DNA of 64,000 nt from Ehrlichia sp052043515 (lineage in GTDB: Bacteria > Pseudomonadota > Alphaproteobacteria > Rickettsiales > Anaplasmataceae), in assembly GCA_052043515.1 (NCBI GenBank), contig JBQEQX010000001.1, positions 868,001 to 932,000 on the forward strand, written 5' to 3'. This document shows positions 44,638 through 55,159 of the stretch, piece by piece. The notes beneath the pieces are model-generated. The model was not told where the DNA came from. It did no database searches and saw only the letters and a program-made list of their open reading frames with translations. Both the position numbers and the translations under genes were made by a program. Each line of letters opens with the position of its first letter. Within the stretch, counting starts at the first letter, position 1.

Positions 44638-45889
44638 ATGTCACATAGTTCTAGTACGAAGTCTACATTGTCTGTACTTTTATGCGCGTTTATAGAATGT
44701 TATGATTTTTTAGTGTGTGGGAGTTTTAGTGCCATATTCAGTGAAATGTTTTTTTCTCACATTAGTGAACGCCTAGCTTTGATGCTATCTTTTATTACAT
44801 TCGCAATAACTTTTTTTTGTTAGGCCTTTTGGTTCATTATTGTTTGGATATATTGGGGATAAGTATGGCAGAAAAACTTCTTTAATTATCTCTGCGACTT
44901 TGTTAATTTTATCAGTGGGGGGAGTTGCATTTTTACCTCTTTTTGAGACTGTAGGTATGTTATCTCCCATTTTGCTAGTGTTGTTCCGTATCTTACAAGG
45001 TTTAGCTTTTGGTGGTGAAGTAGGAGCGATTGTCCTGTTGGCAGAAAATGCAAAAAAACATTATTTTATATATGTGGTAAGTTCGCATTTTATAGTGGCT
45101 GTACTTGGAGGTGCTGCTGGGTGTATTGTGTATAAGCTGTGTTATAATTTTATACCAGAAGCTCAATTTTATTCTTGGGGATGGAGAATTCCGTTTTTTT
45201 ATAGGATTGGCAATGACTATGTTGTTGCCTTTTTTTGCGTAGTTCTATTGAGGAAAGTCATCAATATTTGAGTTATGCTTCTGGTCGCAAGGTTTCTAAG
45301 GTTCCTGTTCTAGATATAATATTGCATCACAAGAAGGTTTGTATGATTACATGCAGTTTAGTAGGCGTATCTAATATTTTATTTTATATGTTCTATGTAT
45401 TTTTAAACATACAACAGAAAGTGGATATGTCAACTTATGGCCTTCTAACGCTAACAATATTGGTATCGGCATTTATACCTATCACTTTATTTAAAATATA
45501 TAAGCCTGAAAATGTGGTGTTGGTATTTCAAGTACTGTTTATTACATGTATATCTCCTATTATATATTTTTTTGGGTTTAGATTCCGTGCTTACGTATTT
45601 TATTTTAGCTAGTGTGCTAGGTATATATGCAGCTCCTATATTATGCATATTAGTATTTTTATTTCCAGTTAATATTAGGCAAACAGGATTTTCGATCTGC
45701 TATAGTGTCGCTGCAGCAGTTTTTGGTGGAGCTACTCCTGCGGTTTGTCTATGGTTAATAGAGGTAACTAAGTTAAGTATATCTCCTATGTTTTACTTGG
45801 ATTCTTGCGTATTGTTTTCCTTATATGGTCTTTTTTGTCTTAAAAAATATAATGTAGTTGAAGAAAACTATCGAAATGTACATGTGTAA
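44638..45889 (+). CDS. ProP-like MFS transporter, copy 1 (four frameshifts)
   Basis: Metabolite/H+ symporter-type MFS protein. The TM1 segment STKSTLSVLLCAFIECYDFLVCG and the A-motif-like RPFGSLLFGYIGDKYGRKTS are typical of the ProP subfamily. Breaks lie at eight T (44811-44818), seven T (45194-45200), seven T (45230-45236) and seven T (45567-45573); removing one T at each gives 415 continuous residues. The ATG at 44638 is preferred to one at 44611. A closely similar gene follows after about 280 bases, so this is a tandem duplication. Substrate unknown; osmolytes or dicarboxylates are usual. Confidence 0.8.
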
Positions 45890-46170
45890 TTGATGAATTA
45901 TATAACTGTTTAGTTTTGTTGTTATAGATAATGAGGTGTATTAGTTGACATCTACAAATTCCTGGTAGGGATAAATTGTGTATAATATAGTTTGTTCAGT
46001 TATGTATTAGTGCGATATGAGTAGTTTCTATATGTCTACTGTGTATGTTCGGCTGTTATTAATTGAATAATCATAATAGCTTATATAGGTGATTATCTTG
46101 AAGTAATAATTTGACATATATATTTAAAGATTATTATTATGATGATTGTTGTATAATCTTCAGGATGTAA

Positions 46171-47434
46171 ATGTCAAAAAATTTAGGTATTAAGCCTACG
46201 TTGTCGGTGCTTTTGTGTGCTTTCATAGAGTGTTATGACTTCTTAGTATACGGAAATTTTAGCCGTATATTTAGTCAGATGTTTTTTTCTTATTTGACTG
46301 AAAGTTTTGCTTTGGCATTATCATTTATGTCATTTTCCTTAGCCTTTTTTGCTAGGCCTTTCGGATCGTTGTTATTTGGGTACATTGGAGATAGGTATGG
46401 CAGGAAAACTGCCTTACTAGGTTCCGCAAGTTTACTTATTATGTCAGTGGGAGGTATTACTTTCTTACCGCTTGTTGATACTATTGGTATATTCTCTCCC
46501 ATTTTGTTAATGACATTCCGTATTTTACAGGGATTATCTTTTTGCAGGTGAGATAGGTTCTGTAGTGTTGATGGCAGAAAATGTAAAGAACACTCGTAAT
46601 ATTTCTTTTTTGATGGGTGGACACTTTATAATAGCAATACTTGGTGGTGCAATTGGATGTTTTATTTTTAAATTATGTTATGCATTTATTCCAGAAGCTC
46701 ATTTTTATTCTTGGGGATGGAGGATTCCTTTTGTTATAGGTTTATTGATGTCTTTAACTTTGCCTTTTTTTACGTAATTCTATTGAAGAAAGTAGGCAGT
46801 ATTTAGATTATAAAAGTAAGAAGCAAATTTCTAAAGTTCCTATTCTGGACGTAATGCTACATTATAAAAGGTCCTGTGTAATTACTTTTATTTTTATGCC
46901 TTTTTTGTAATTCTCTATTCTATACCTTTTTTGTATTTTTAGATGTACAAAGAAATGTTGGTCTAATAGAATATGCTTTATTAGTTCTTACGGTAATAAC
47001 GTCGTGTTGTATATGTTCCCTTGTGTGCAGACTATATAAAACTACAACCGTTGCATTATGCCTTCAAGTTTGCTTTATTGTGGTTGTAACTCCTATTATA
47101 TGTTTTTTTTGGCGCTAAATCTATAGTTACGTACTTTGTTATAGCGTTTTCACTAGGTATGTGTTCAACACCTCTTCCTGCTGTAATAATGCTCTTATTC
47201 CCAGTTAATGTTAGGCAAACCGGGTATTCAATTTCCTATAGTATCGCAATAGGATGTTTTGGTGTTCTTACTCCAGTAATTTTCTTATGGCTAGTAAATG
47301 TTACTAAGTTAAATATATCTCCCATATTTTGTGTGGATTTTTATGCACTAATTTCTTTATACGGGTTGTATTGTCTTAAAAAAGATAAACAGGTCATAGA
47401 ATATGAGAGAGTATTCGATAGAGTTTTAGTATAA
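46171..47434 (+). CDS. ProP-like MFS transporter, copy 2 (four frameshifts)
   Basis: Paralogue of the preceding gene, sharing TLSVLLCAFIECYDFLVYG, RPFGSLLFGYIGDRYGRKT, HFYSWGWRIPFVIGL and the C-terminal FPVNVRQTGYSISYSI. Breaks lie at five T (46539-46543), seven T (46765-46771), six T (46901-46906) and eight T (47103-47110). Removing one base at each gives 419 residues. That the two copies are broken at mostly different runs argues against a shared ancestral pseudogene. Confidence 0.8.
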
Positions 47435-48080
47435 TCTTTGGATTTTCTTGTTTCTAGTTTGGTAATGTTTTGTGTTTTGGGCAGTGTTTTACTAATTTGT
47501 ATCAAGATAGCTGTTGGTATTGGCATTGTTTATTAATGGTTGGTTTTCTGTAATGCGAGGTTTGTATATTAAGGTAGGATGATATATATGTGAGATAGGT
47601 GGTTGGTGTCGGTTAGTTTGTTGGTGCTGTTTAGAATATAGTTTCTTGCGGATTTTACAGTGCTTTTTGGAATTAATATATCTTGAGTTTCTTTTCACTT
47701 TGATGCAACCATTTTTCATTTGTAATAACACATTTCTAAGTATTTGTTTCTTGTATTATCCATGTGTTTTGGATTGTGTACATTATGTTCTATTGCTTCG
47801 CCATTTTTGTATAATGCTTTTTATTATTGGTTATTTTTAATGAGAGTTTTATAAACAGTGTGTAAAATATAAGTCTAACTTATGGTCAATATTATCATTT
47901 GTGAAGTACAAGAGTACGAATCTGTTGTTTAATATTAAGTATCACGGGACAGTTGTTTTTGTACATGCTTCATAGATCGCAGCTCGACATACTACGCATT
48001 GTCAAATGCACGCGTATGCACAAAACACAGGTCAATAGTTGCACAACTGTGATATTTTGTTATATACGAGAGTGCAAAAA
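47435..48080. other. Convergent spacer MFS 2/ssb
   Basis: About 645 non-coding bases. Short frames on both strands (47492-47731, 47646-47840) show no similarity. No repeat or RNA gene recognised. Confidence 0.4.
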
Positions 48081-48551
48081 TTAGAATGGTATCTCATCGT
48101 CAATGATAATGTCATCGCAATTATTCTGGAATCCGTCTTTATTAAGACTTTCATCCGTATATCCGTCAGAACCAGAGTTGTTGTCTAGTGCACCATTTTT
48201 AGAATCTAACATATACAATGCTGAATTGAATCCTTGTAAAATCACTTCCGTTGTGTAACGGTCAACGTTGTTTTGATCCGTCCACTTTCTTGTCCTCAAC
48301 GATCCTTCAACGTATATCTTACTTCCTTTACGTATACAGTTTTTTATAATTTTTACTAAGCCTTCATTAAACACTACTATGTTATGCCACTCCGTCTTTT
48401 CTGTACGTGTACCCGATGTTTTATCTATCCAACTTTCAGATGTAGCGATAGAAAAGCTTGCCATTTCTTTTCCGTTTTGCATTACTCTGATATCCGGATC
48501 TTTACCTAAATTACCTATTAAAATTACTTTATTGACGCCGATAGTGGACAT
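48081..48551 (-). CDS. ssb: Single-stranded DNA-binding protein
   Basis: 156-residue SSB. The OB fold covers about residues 5-113 (VNKVILIGNLGKDPDIRVMQNGKEMASFSIATSESW and WHNIVVFNEGLVKII). A disordered Asn/Asp/Ser-rich linker leads to the acidic tip DDEIPF, which recruits partner proteins. Frame is intact. Confidence 0.96.
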   Translation of the reverse strand: MSTIGVNKVILIGNLGKDPDIRVMQNGKEMASFSIATSESWIDKTSGTRTEKTEWHNIVVFNEGLVKIIKNCIRKGSKIYVEGSLRTRKWTDQNNVDRYTTEVILQGFNSALYMLDSKNGALDNNSGSDGYTDESLNKDGFQNNCDDIIIDDEIPF

Positions 48552-48697
48552 AATTGTGTTCTTTGATATAAATTAACGAGTACCATTATCATACTTTACT
48601 AATAAATACGTCAATAATTTTATTGTTGCGTCTAAAAAAAATAGACTAATGATGTAGAATAGTTTATTTAAAGTATTTGCTTTAAACATGGGTTACG

Positions 48698-50075
48698 ATG
48701 GATAATTCTCTGCCAGTAATAAAAAGTAAAACAATAACTAGTGTGTTTAAAGTTATGGGTGAAATGGCCGATGCAATATTTTCTTGGGTTGGTAGCATTA
48801 ATAAGGACTTAACTAGAGATCAGGACATTAGTAATCTCTATGAGAAGATGAATGAGTGTGTTAATCCGAAAGGTGGAGAAATCAAAGCAAGGTATAATAC
48901 TATATCGCTTGGTAATTTATATCTTAATTTATCCGATATTGGTAAAGTAAATTTCCTGAAATTATTGAATGAAAAATTTAGCGCTGATAGGACTGAAATA
49001 GATAATAAAATTAGAGAATATACAAGTCAAGTAGATGTAAATGAAAAAGGAAAACTTGAATTTGAATTGATGACGGTTTTAGAATCTCCTAGATTTCGCA
49101 TACTTAAACAGTTTATTTCATTACAAGACGGCTTAAAATTTATTGTCGATATGAGAGCGGATGTAATGCGATTAAAGGATAAAAATAACTCTTTTTTTTC
49201 ATTAGAAAAAGATTTAAGAAATATATTGTCTTATTGGTTTGATGTCGGTCTTTTAGATTTACATCAAATTACGTGGGATTCTCCTGCGTCTTTGTTAGAG
49301 AAGCTAATTTTATATGAAGCAGTGCATGCAATTTCTTCGTGGGACGATTTACGGCATAGATTGGATTCAGATCGTAGATGTTTTTCTTTCTTTCATTATA
49401 AAATGTTAAGTGAACCATTAATATTCGTGGAGGTTGCTCTTGTTGATGAGATCACTACTAGTATACAAGTGTTGTTAGATTCTCATGTGCCAGCAAAAGA
49501 TCCTAAGGATGCTAAAGTAGCTATTTTTTATTCAATATCGAATACTCAGAAAGGGCTTTCTGGTATTAGTTTAGGTAATTTTTTTGATAAAACGTGTTGT
49601 TAATAAGTTGTCTGAGGAGTTTCAAAATATTAAAATCTATGCAACTCTCTCTCCAATACCAGGATTTGTTAGGTGGCTTACGAAAACTCTGCCAAATAAT
49701 ACTAAGTTTCTAGATGATCTTAAGATTACCATGTCCATAGATGATATAATATCGTATGTTAACGCCAAGCAGTGTGATGAGTTACCTCAAGATATAAAAA
49801 ATTTATTTCTTAAATTGTGTGCTTGTTATTTAGTTAAAGCTAAGAATAATGGTAAAGCACTAGATCCAGTGGCACATTTTCATTTGAGTAACGGAGCGAT
49901 TATCAAGCAATTAAATTGGATGGCTGATATTTCTGAAAAGGGGTTGAATAGTTCTATGGGTATTATGGTTAATTATCACTATGAATTATCTAAAATAGAT
50001 GATAATTATGAAAATTATGTAATTAACAAAGAGATCAATTGTTCAAAGGAAGTATTGTTGCTGTTGAAGCGTTGA
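48698..50075 (+). CDS. Malonyl-CoA decarboxylase (frameshifted)
   Basis: Converts malonyl-CoA to acetyl-CoA. Strong family segments are AIFYSISNTQKGLSGISLGNF, LSPIPGFVRWL with the catalytic serine, VAHFHLSNGAIIKQLNWMAD with the catalytic histidine, and GIMVNYHYEL near the C-terminus. Removing one T from seven (49579-49585) joins the two parts (NFLIKRVVNKLSEEF), giving 458 residues. gatB starts 32 bases downstream, so the two are probably co-transcribed. In an organism with fatty-acid synthesis (fabI is nearby) it may tune the malonyl-CoA pool or use malonate-derived carbon. Confidence 0.88.
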
Positions 50076-50107
50076 TTTGATATCTGTTTTTATGGTAATG
50101 TGTTTTT

Positions 50108-51553
50108 ATGAGAGTTATTAGAGGAAATAAGTGTGATTGGGAAATAGTAGTTGGACTGGAAGTTCACGCACAAGTTATTTCCAATTCTAAATTGTTTTCT
50201 GGAGCTTCGGCAAAAGCCCATGATTCTTTCCCGAATACGCAAGTATCACTTTTTGATGTAGCAATGCCAGGTATGTTACCTGTGTTAAATCGGTACTGTA
50301 TTTACCAGGCTGTCAGAACTGGAATTGCTCTATCATGTCAGATTAATAAATATTCAGCTTTTGATAGAAAGAATTATTTTTATCCAGATTTACCCTCTGG
50401 ATATCAAATAACACAATTTTATTATCCTATAGCTACAGGTGGAAAAATTGTTTTAGAGGAACCTGATGGTAAAGAGATACGTATTGCAAGAATTCATCTT
50501 GAGCAGGATGCCGGGAAAAGTATTCATGAGTTTGATAAAACTTATCTAGATTTTAATAGGGCTGGTATTGCATTAATGGAAATAGTGTCCGCACCTGATT
50601 TAAGATCTCCTCAGGAAGCTGCAGAATATTTGAAGAAATTACGTATGATATTACGTTTTATAGATACGTGTGATGGAGATATGGAAAAGGGCTCTTTTCG
50701 TTGTGATGCAAATGTCTCGGTAAGACCTATTGGAAGTAGTGAACTTGGTGTAAGATCTGAAATAAAAAATCTTAATTCTATTCGTTATGTAATGCAGGCC
50801 ATAGAATATGAGGCCAATAAACAGGTTAATGCTTTAGAAAGCGGGGAAATAGTTACTCAGAATACATTATTATTTGATGTTGCTTTGGGTGAAACAAAGG
50901 TCATTAGAACAAAAGAGGATAATCATGATTACCGATATTTTCCAGATCCTGATTTATTTTCAGTGAAATTGGATGACCAATATATAAATGATGTAAGACT
51001 ATCCTTACCAGAGTTACCTATACAAAAGAGAGATCGTTATATTAGTAATTTTAAACTGAGCAAATATGATGCAGATATTTTATCTTCTGATAAATATGTT
51101 GCTGCGTATTTTGAAAAGGTTGTAGAACAACATGATGCAAAACTTGCAGCACCTTGGGTAATAGGTGAGCTTTTTGGTAGACTAAATAAGGTTGGAGTCA
51201 CTATTGATAAGTCTCCAGTAAAGGCTGAACATTTAATACAATTACTTGATTTGATGGTCAATAATACAATTTCTGGTAAAATAGCAAAGCAAGTATTTGA
51301 TATTATGTTTGAATCAGGTAAACTACCTGCAGTAATTGTGGATGAATATGGATTAAAGCAAATAAATGATGTAGGTGTGTTATCTGTGGTTGTGGAGAAT
51401 GTTTTAAAAAATAATCAAAGTAAAGTAGCTCAGTACAAGCAGGGAAAAGAGAAATTGTTTGGGTATTTTGTAGGACAGGTAATGGTAGAAACACAGGGTA
51501 AGGCAAATCCTGATCTAGTAAATTCTATTATTAAACAAAAGTTAGATGGGTAA
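50108..51553 (+). CDS. gatB: Aspartyl/glutamyl-tRNA(Asn/Gln) amidotransferase subunit B
   Basis: GatB activates and amidates Glu-tRNA(Gln) and Asp-tRNA(Asn) together with GatA and GatC, substituting for missing synthetases. The 481-residue frame is intact. Diagnostic parts are EIVVGLEVHAQV (about residues 12-23), DRKNYFYPDLPSGYQITQFY, DFNRAGIALMEIVSAPD, SFRCDANVSVRP and the C-terminal YqeY-like tail domain (GKIAKQVFDIMFESGK). GatA and GatC are not in the window. Confidence 0.96.
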   Translation: MRVIRGNKCDWEIVVGLEVHAQVISNSKLFSGASAKAHDSFPNTQVSLFDVAMPGMLPVLNRYCIYQAVRTGIALSCQINKYSAFDRKNYFYPDLPSGYQITQFYYPIATGGKIVLEEPDGKEIRIARIHLEQDAGKSIHEFDKTYLDFNRAGIALMEIVSAPDLRSPQEAAEYLKKLRMILRFIDTCDGDMEKGSFRCDANVSVRPIGSSELGVRSEIKNLNSIRYVMQAIEYEANKQVNALESGEIVTQNTLLFDVALGETKVIRTKEDNHDYRYFPDPDLFSVKLDDQYINDVRLSLPELPIQKRDRYISNFKLSKYDADILSSDKYVAAYFEKVVEQHDAKLAAPWVIGELFGRLNKVGVTIDKSPVKAEHLIQLLDLMVNNTISGKIAKQVFDIMFESGKLPAVIVDEYGLKQINDVGVLSVVVENVLKNNQSKVAQYKQGKEKLFGYFVGQVMVETQGKANPDLVNSIIKQKLDG

Positions 51554-52159
51554 TTAGTACGAATTTATTGGTGTAGTTGTATGTAAAACGTGTACAAGAT
51601 TTAATGTTTATTCCAGTTAGTTAATAAAAAAATGTATGTAGTGCTGGGCTTGTGCTAGTAGTTTTTATAATAGTCATGCAAATTATTCTGCGGTGTTGGT
51701 GCGCTGTTGATAGTAGGCTTTGGATTAATTTTGACAATTGGATTAAAGTAAAAGGTAAAGATATTTTTTTCTACGGAAATGTAGTATGTGTTTCATTTAT
51801 ATTGTAATTTAGGTTATAATAATGCAATTAATGCTAGATTGGTAATGGATTTTCGATATTGTTAAGAGTAAATTTATATAGTTTTATGGTATAGAAATTC
51901 ATGAAATCCAATTTAAGTATAACAATGAGTAGTGGTGATATTTATCCTTAATTAATGTATCAATAATATTGATTAAGTATATTATTTAAAAAATTATTTT
52001 CTTATATTTTGAATTACTTAGTTGAAATAAATGTTAGATAATGTTATTAAAATATACGGTATTTTGTAAAAGTTGGGGAAGATTAAGGTAAAATTAAAAG
52101 ATTAAAACCTTATTGACAACTTCTTTTGTGCTTATTAGCATTATGAATCTTGTGTTTAT
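51554..52159. other. Spacer gatB/tRNA-Asp
   Basis: About 600 non-coding A/T-rich bases. Only the tRNA promoter at its end is recognisable. Confidence 0.45.
52113..52141 (+). promoter_or_regulatory. Promoter of tRNA-Asp
   Basis: A consensus -35 TTGACA (52113-52118) is separated by 17 bases from TAGCAT (52136-52141), which matches four of six -10 positions. The tRNA begins 19 bases later, a suitable distance for a short leader. Confidence 0.6.
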
Positions 52160-52232
52160 GGGGGTGTAGCTCAGTTGGTAGAGTACAAGCCTGTCACGCT
52201 TATGGTCGCGAGTTCGAGTCTCGTCACTCCCG
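52160..52232 (+). tRNA. tRNA-Asp (GTC)
   Basis: Acceptor GGGGGTG pairs with CACTCCC (one G-T wobble). The D arm is GCTC/GAGT, the anticodon loop CTGTCAC carries GTC, and the T arm is GCGAG-TTCGAGT-CTCGT. Discriminator is G and the complete CCA is not encoded. fabI follows 87 bases downstream. Confidence 0.94.
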
Positions 52233-52319
52233 CATCTTGGAAAGTTTTTGTAATAGTGGTCTATTTGTTAAAAAAGTGGCTAATGAAATGAGGAGATATA
52301 GGTGCTTGCTAGTCATATA

Positions 52320-53126
52320 ATGAAAGGAAAGAAGGGGTTAATTATTGGGATTGCTAATGATAAATCTTTAGCATGGGGGATTGCCAAGGTTTTAGCCATG
52401 CATGGAGCAGATATAGCGGTAACTTATTTATCTGATATTTTTAAAAAGCGGATAAATCCTTTGGTGGAGTCCATAGGAGTAAAGTTGGTATTGCAGTGTG
52501 ACGTTTCTAAGTCTGATTCTGTAGATAGTATGTTTGTACGGCTTAGCAAAGAGTGGGATAATATAGATTTCCTAGTCCATGCTGTTGCTTTTTCTGATAA
52601 AAATGAGCTGAAAGGTAGATATATTGATACATCTTTGGATAATTTTTTAACGTCTATGCATATATCATGTTATTCACTTACTTATCTCGCTAGAAGGGTT
52701 GAGGATATGATGTCTACTAATGGTGGAAGTATTTTAACATTGTCATATTATGGTGCACAAAAAGTGATGCCTCACTACAACGTAATGGGGGTATGTAAAG
52801 CAGCATTAGAAGCTAGTGTAAAATATCTAGCAGTTGATTTAGGATCTAAAAATATTAGGGTCAATGCTATTTCTGCTGGTCCAGTTAGAACTTTGGCATC
52901 TTCTGGAATAGGGGATTTTCATTATATATTGACGTGGAATAAGTATAATGCTCCTTTACGGAGAAATACGACAATAGAAGATGTAGGAGGAGCAGCGTTG
53001 TATTTGTTAAGTGATTTAGGTAAAGGTACTACTGGGGAGGTTTTGTATGTTGATGGTGGTTATCATGCTATAGGTATGAAAGCAATAGATGCTCCTGATA
53101 TTAATTATGTTGAAGGTAACAAGTAG
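52320..53126 (+). CDS. fabI: Enoyl-[acyl-carrier-protein] reductase (NADH)
   Basis: Last reduction in each cycle of type II fatty-acid synthesis. Short-chain dehydrogenase fold with LIIGIANDKSLAWGIAKVL for the cofactor, catalytic Y-x6-K in HYNVMGVCKAALEAS and VNAISAGPVRTLASSGI. The ATG at 52320 (MKGKKGLIIG) starts at the normal family position; the frame opens six codons earlier. Length 268, typical; this is the triclosan-target class. Confidence 0.95.
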   Translation: MKGKKGLIIGIANDKSLAWGIAKVLAMHGADIAVTYLSDIFKKRINPLVESIGVKLVLQCDVSKSDSVDSMFVRLSKEWDNIDFLVHAVAFSDKNELKGRYIDTSLDNFLTSMHISCYSLTYLARRVEDMMSTNGGSILTLSYYGAQKVMPHYNVMGVCKAALEASVKYLAVDLGSKNIRVNAISAGPVRTLASSGIGDFHYILTWNKYNAPLRRNTTIEDVGGAALYLLSDLGKGTTGEVLYVDGGYHAIGMKAIDAPDINYVEGNK

Positions 53127-53331
53127 TTGGTTTTTTTGTGTATTTATAGAGTTATGTAATATTTAAAAATATGGTTTTAATTTCTTATTAATTGATGTGT
53201 AGTATTACTAATTTTCTTTGTTTTTGTGTATATATTTGTTTCATTTTATATGTTTTTAGTTGTATATTACTACATTAGTATAGGATTTAGTGTGTTTGTG
53301 AAAATTGATATATGAGTTTGTTTGTCTATTG

Positions 53332-53399
53332 TATAATGTGGAAAGCCATAGTTCTAAGTAATTTGTATATTAATAAGATTTATGGTTTTTCACATTATA
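53332..53399. promoter_or_regulatory. Dyad with two TATAAT boxes upstream of dnaA
   Basis: Inverted repeat of 19 bp: TATAATGTGGAAAGCCATA (53332-53350) and TATGGTTTTTCACATTATA (53381-53399), 17 of 19 positions complementary with the two others forming G-T pairs in RNA. The spacer is 30 bases, and the dyad ends 22 bases before the preferred dnaA start. Each arm begins with a perfect TATAAT, one per strand. TGTGGAAAG and TTTTTCACA each match seven of nine positions of a DnaA box, so autoregulation by DnaA is possible. A leader hairpin is the alternative. Confidence 0.5.
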
Positions 53400-53421
53400 A
53401 TTGTAGTTGTGGATTGGCTAT

Positions 53422-54817
53422 ATGAGTGATACTAGTACTTGGCTTTTAGGGGATTCTGTACAGGAAAAACTTCAGTCTGATAACCAGGTAATTTGGAAGG
53501 ATATTCAAAGTAAGTTACACAAATTTTATGGTAATGCTATATATGATAGTTGGTTGAGTGTATTGGTGTATGTTAATAATGAGGGGGGTAAAGTGTTACT
53601 TTCTGCTCCCACTCGATTTATTAAAGAGTGGATACTGGTACATTATTTAGATCAAATTTTAAAATATTGGCAAGATGAGGATCAGAGTATTTGTTCTGTA
53701 GATATTTGTGTTGTTAATAGTCAAGATACTAGTCTGATAGCTAATGTTAAAGATCAGCAGGGCAAAGATGTCAAAAATAGTTATGATCATTTGAGTTCTC
53801 CTTTAGATCCTAGGTTTACTTTTGAAAATTTTGTAGTTGGTAAACCAAATGAGCTTGCGTTTGCTGCGGCGAGAAGAGTAGCGGAATCTAGTGATCCAAT
53901 ATCTGGAAGTAATCCTTTATTTCTATATGGTGGAGTTGGGCTTGGTAAAACTCATCTTATGCATGCCATTGCTTGGTATGTTATAAAGTCTTATTCAAAA
54001 AGAAAGATTGTTTATCTTTCAGCGGAAAAGTTTATGTATCAGTATGTTACAGCATTGAGAAGTAAGGACATAATGTTATTTAAAGAACAATTCCGTTCTG
54101 TAGACATATTGATGGTTGATGATGTACAATTTATTAGTGGTAAAGATAGTACTCAAGAGGAGTTCTTTCATACTTTTAATGCATTAATAGATCAAAACAA
54201 GCAATTGGTGATATCTGCTGATAGGTCGCCTAGTGATTTGGATGGTGTTGAAGAAAGGATAAAATCAAGGTTAGGTTGGGGATTGGTTGCTGATATCAAT
54301 GAGACTACTTTTGAATTGAGGTTAGGCATATTACAGCTGAAAGTTGAGAAAATGGGTATTAATATTCCGAATAAGGTATTAGAATTTTTAGCGAAAAATA
54401 TAAAGTCTAATATTAGGGAGTTGGAGGGTGCACTTAATAAAGTGGTAGCACATTCTTCGTTAGTGGGATGCAATATTACTTTAGACTCAGCAAGTGATAT
54501 TCTGTCTGATTTATTACGTGCAAATCATAAGTCAGTAACATTAGAATGTATTCAGAAGAAAGTTGCTGAGTTTTTTAATATCAAGATCTCTGATATGTAT
54601 TCTACCAGAAGGTTAAGAACATTAGCTCGTCCTAGACAAGTAGCAATGTATTTATCAAAAAAAGCTTACTCAGAAAAGTTTACCAGAGATTGGTAAAAGT
54701 TTTGGAGGAAGAGATCATGCTACAGTGATTCATGCTGTTAAGCAGGTAGAAAAGTTAATGGAAACAGATAGTAAGCTCAGGGATGATATTAGTTTGTTGA
54801 CTAGGATGTTAAGGTAG
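53422..54817 (+). CDS. dnaA: Chromosomal replication initiator protein DnaA (frameshifted)
   Basis: AAA+ initiator of replication. After repair it has 464 residues. Domain I has WKDIQSKLHKFYGNAIYDSWL, domain III has Walker A LYGGVGLGKTHLMHA and Walker B VDILMVDDVQFI. The domain IV DNA-binding signature GGRDHATVIHAV appears only after one A is removed from seven at 54657-54663; as written the protein ends 30 bases downstream, without that signature. The ATG at 53422 (MSDTSTWLL) is preferred to a TTG at 53407. An unrepaired product could not bind DnaA boxes. Confidence 0.95.
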
Positions 54818-55159
54818 TAGTAGTGGTGTGGGTTGTTAAATCGATCTGTAGTCAATATTTCTAAGTCAATCATTAATATTATATGGAGTCTTTATATGTT
54901 TTAATGTAGTAGTTGGGTTTTTGGTGTTTAGTTTGGGACTTTCACTTATAAATGATGGCGCCATGGATTTCTATTATATTGAAAGGTCAAGAAATAGTGC
55001 TGTTTAACAGCGCTCAAGTATGAGGCAACAGCGCGAAAGGCGCATCTACGTATTATTAAAACTAAGTGGAGAATTATTAATCCTCATGCATCACAATACT
55101 TTTTCTTCATTTACTACTTGACAGGATTAAATTAAAGAGCGAGATCTTAGAAAGAGTTA
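54818..55159. other. Convergent spacer with GC-rich palindromes
   Basis: Spacer between dnaA and the next gene. Three G/C-rich palindromes stand out from A/T-rich surroundings: ATGGCGCCAT (54955-54964), AGTGCTG/CAGCGCT with loop TTTAA (54996-55014), and GCGC-GAAAG-GCGC (55031-55043). They may belong to a small structured RNA or terminators. Confidence 0.45.

Noticed and set aside
53127..53421. Replication origin next to dnaA
   Set aside because: Only two imperfect DnaA-box-like sites, both inside one dyad, and no box cluster with a separate unwinding element; in this family the origin is usually not beside dnaA.
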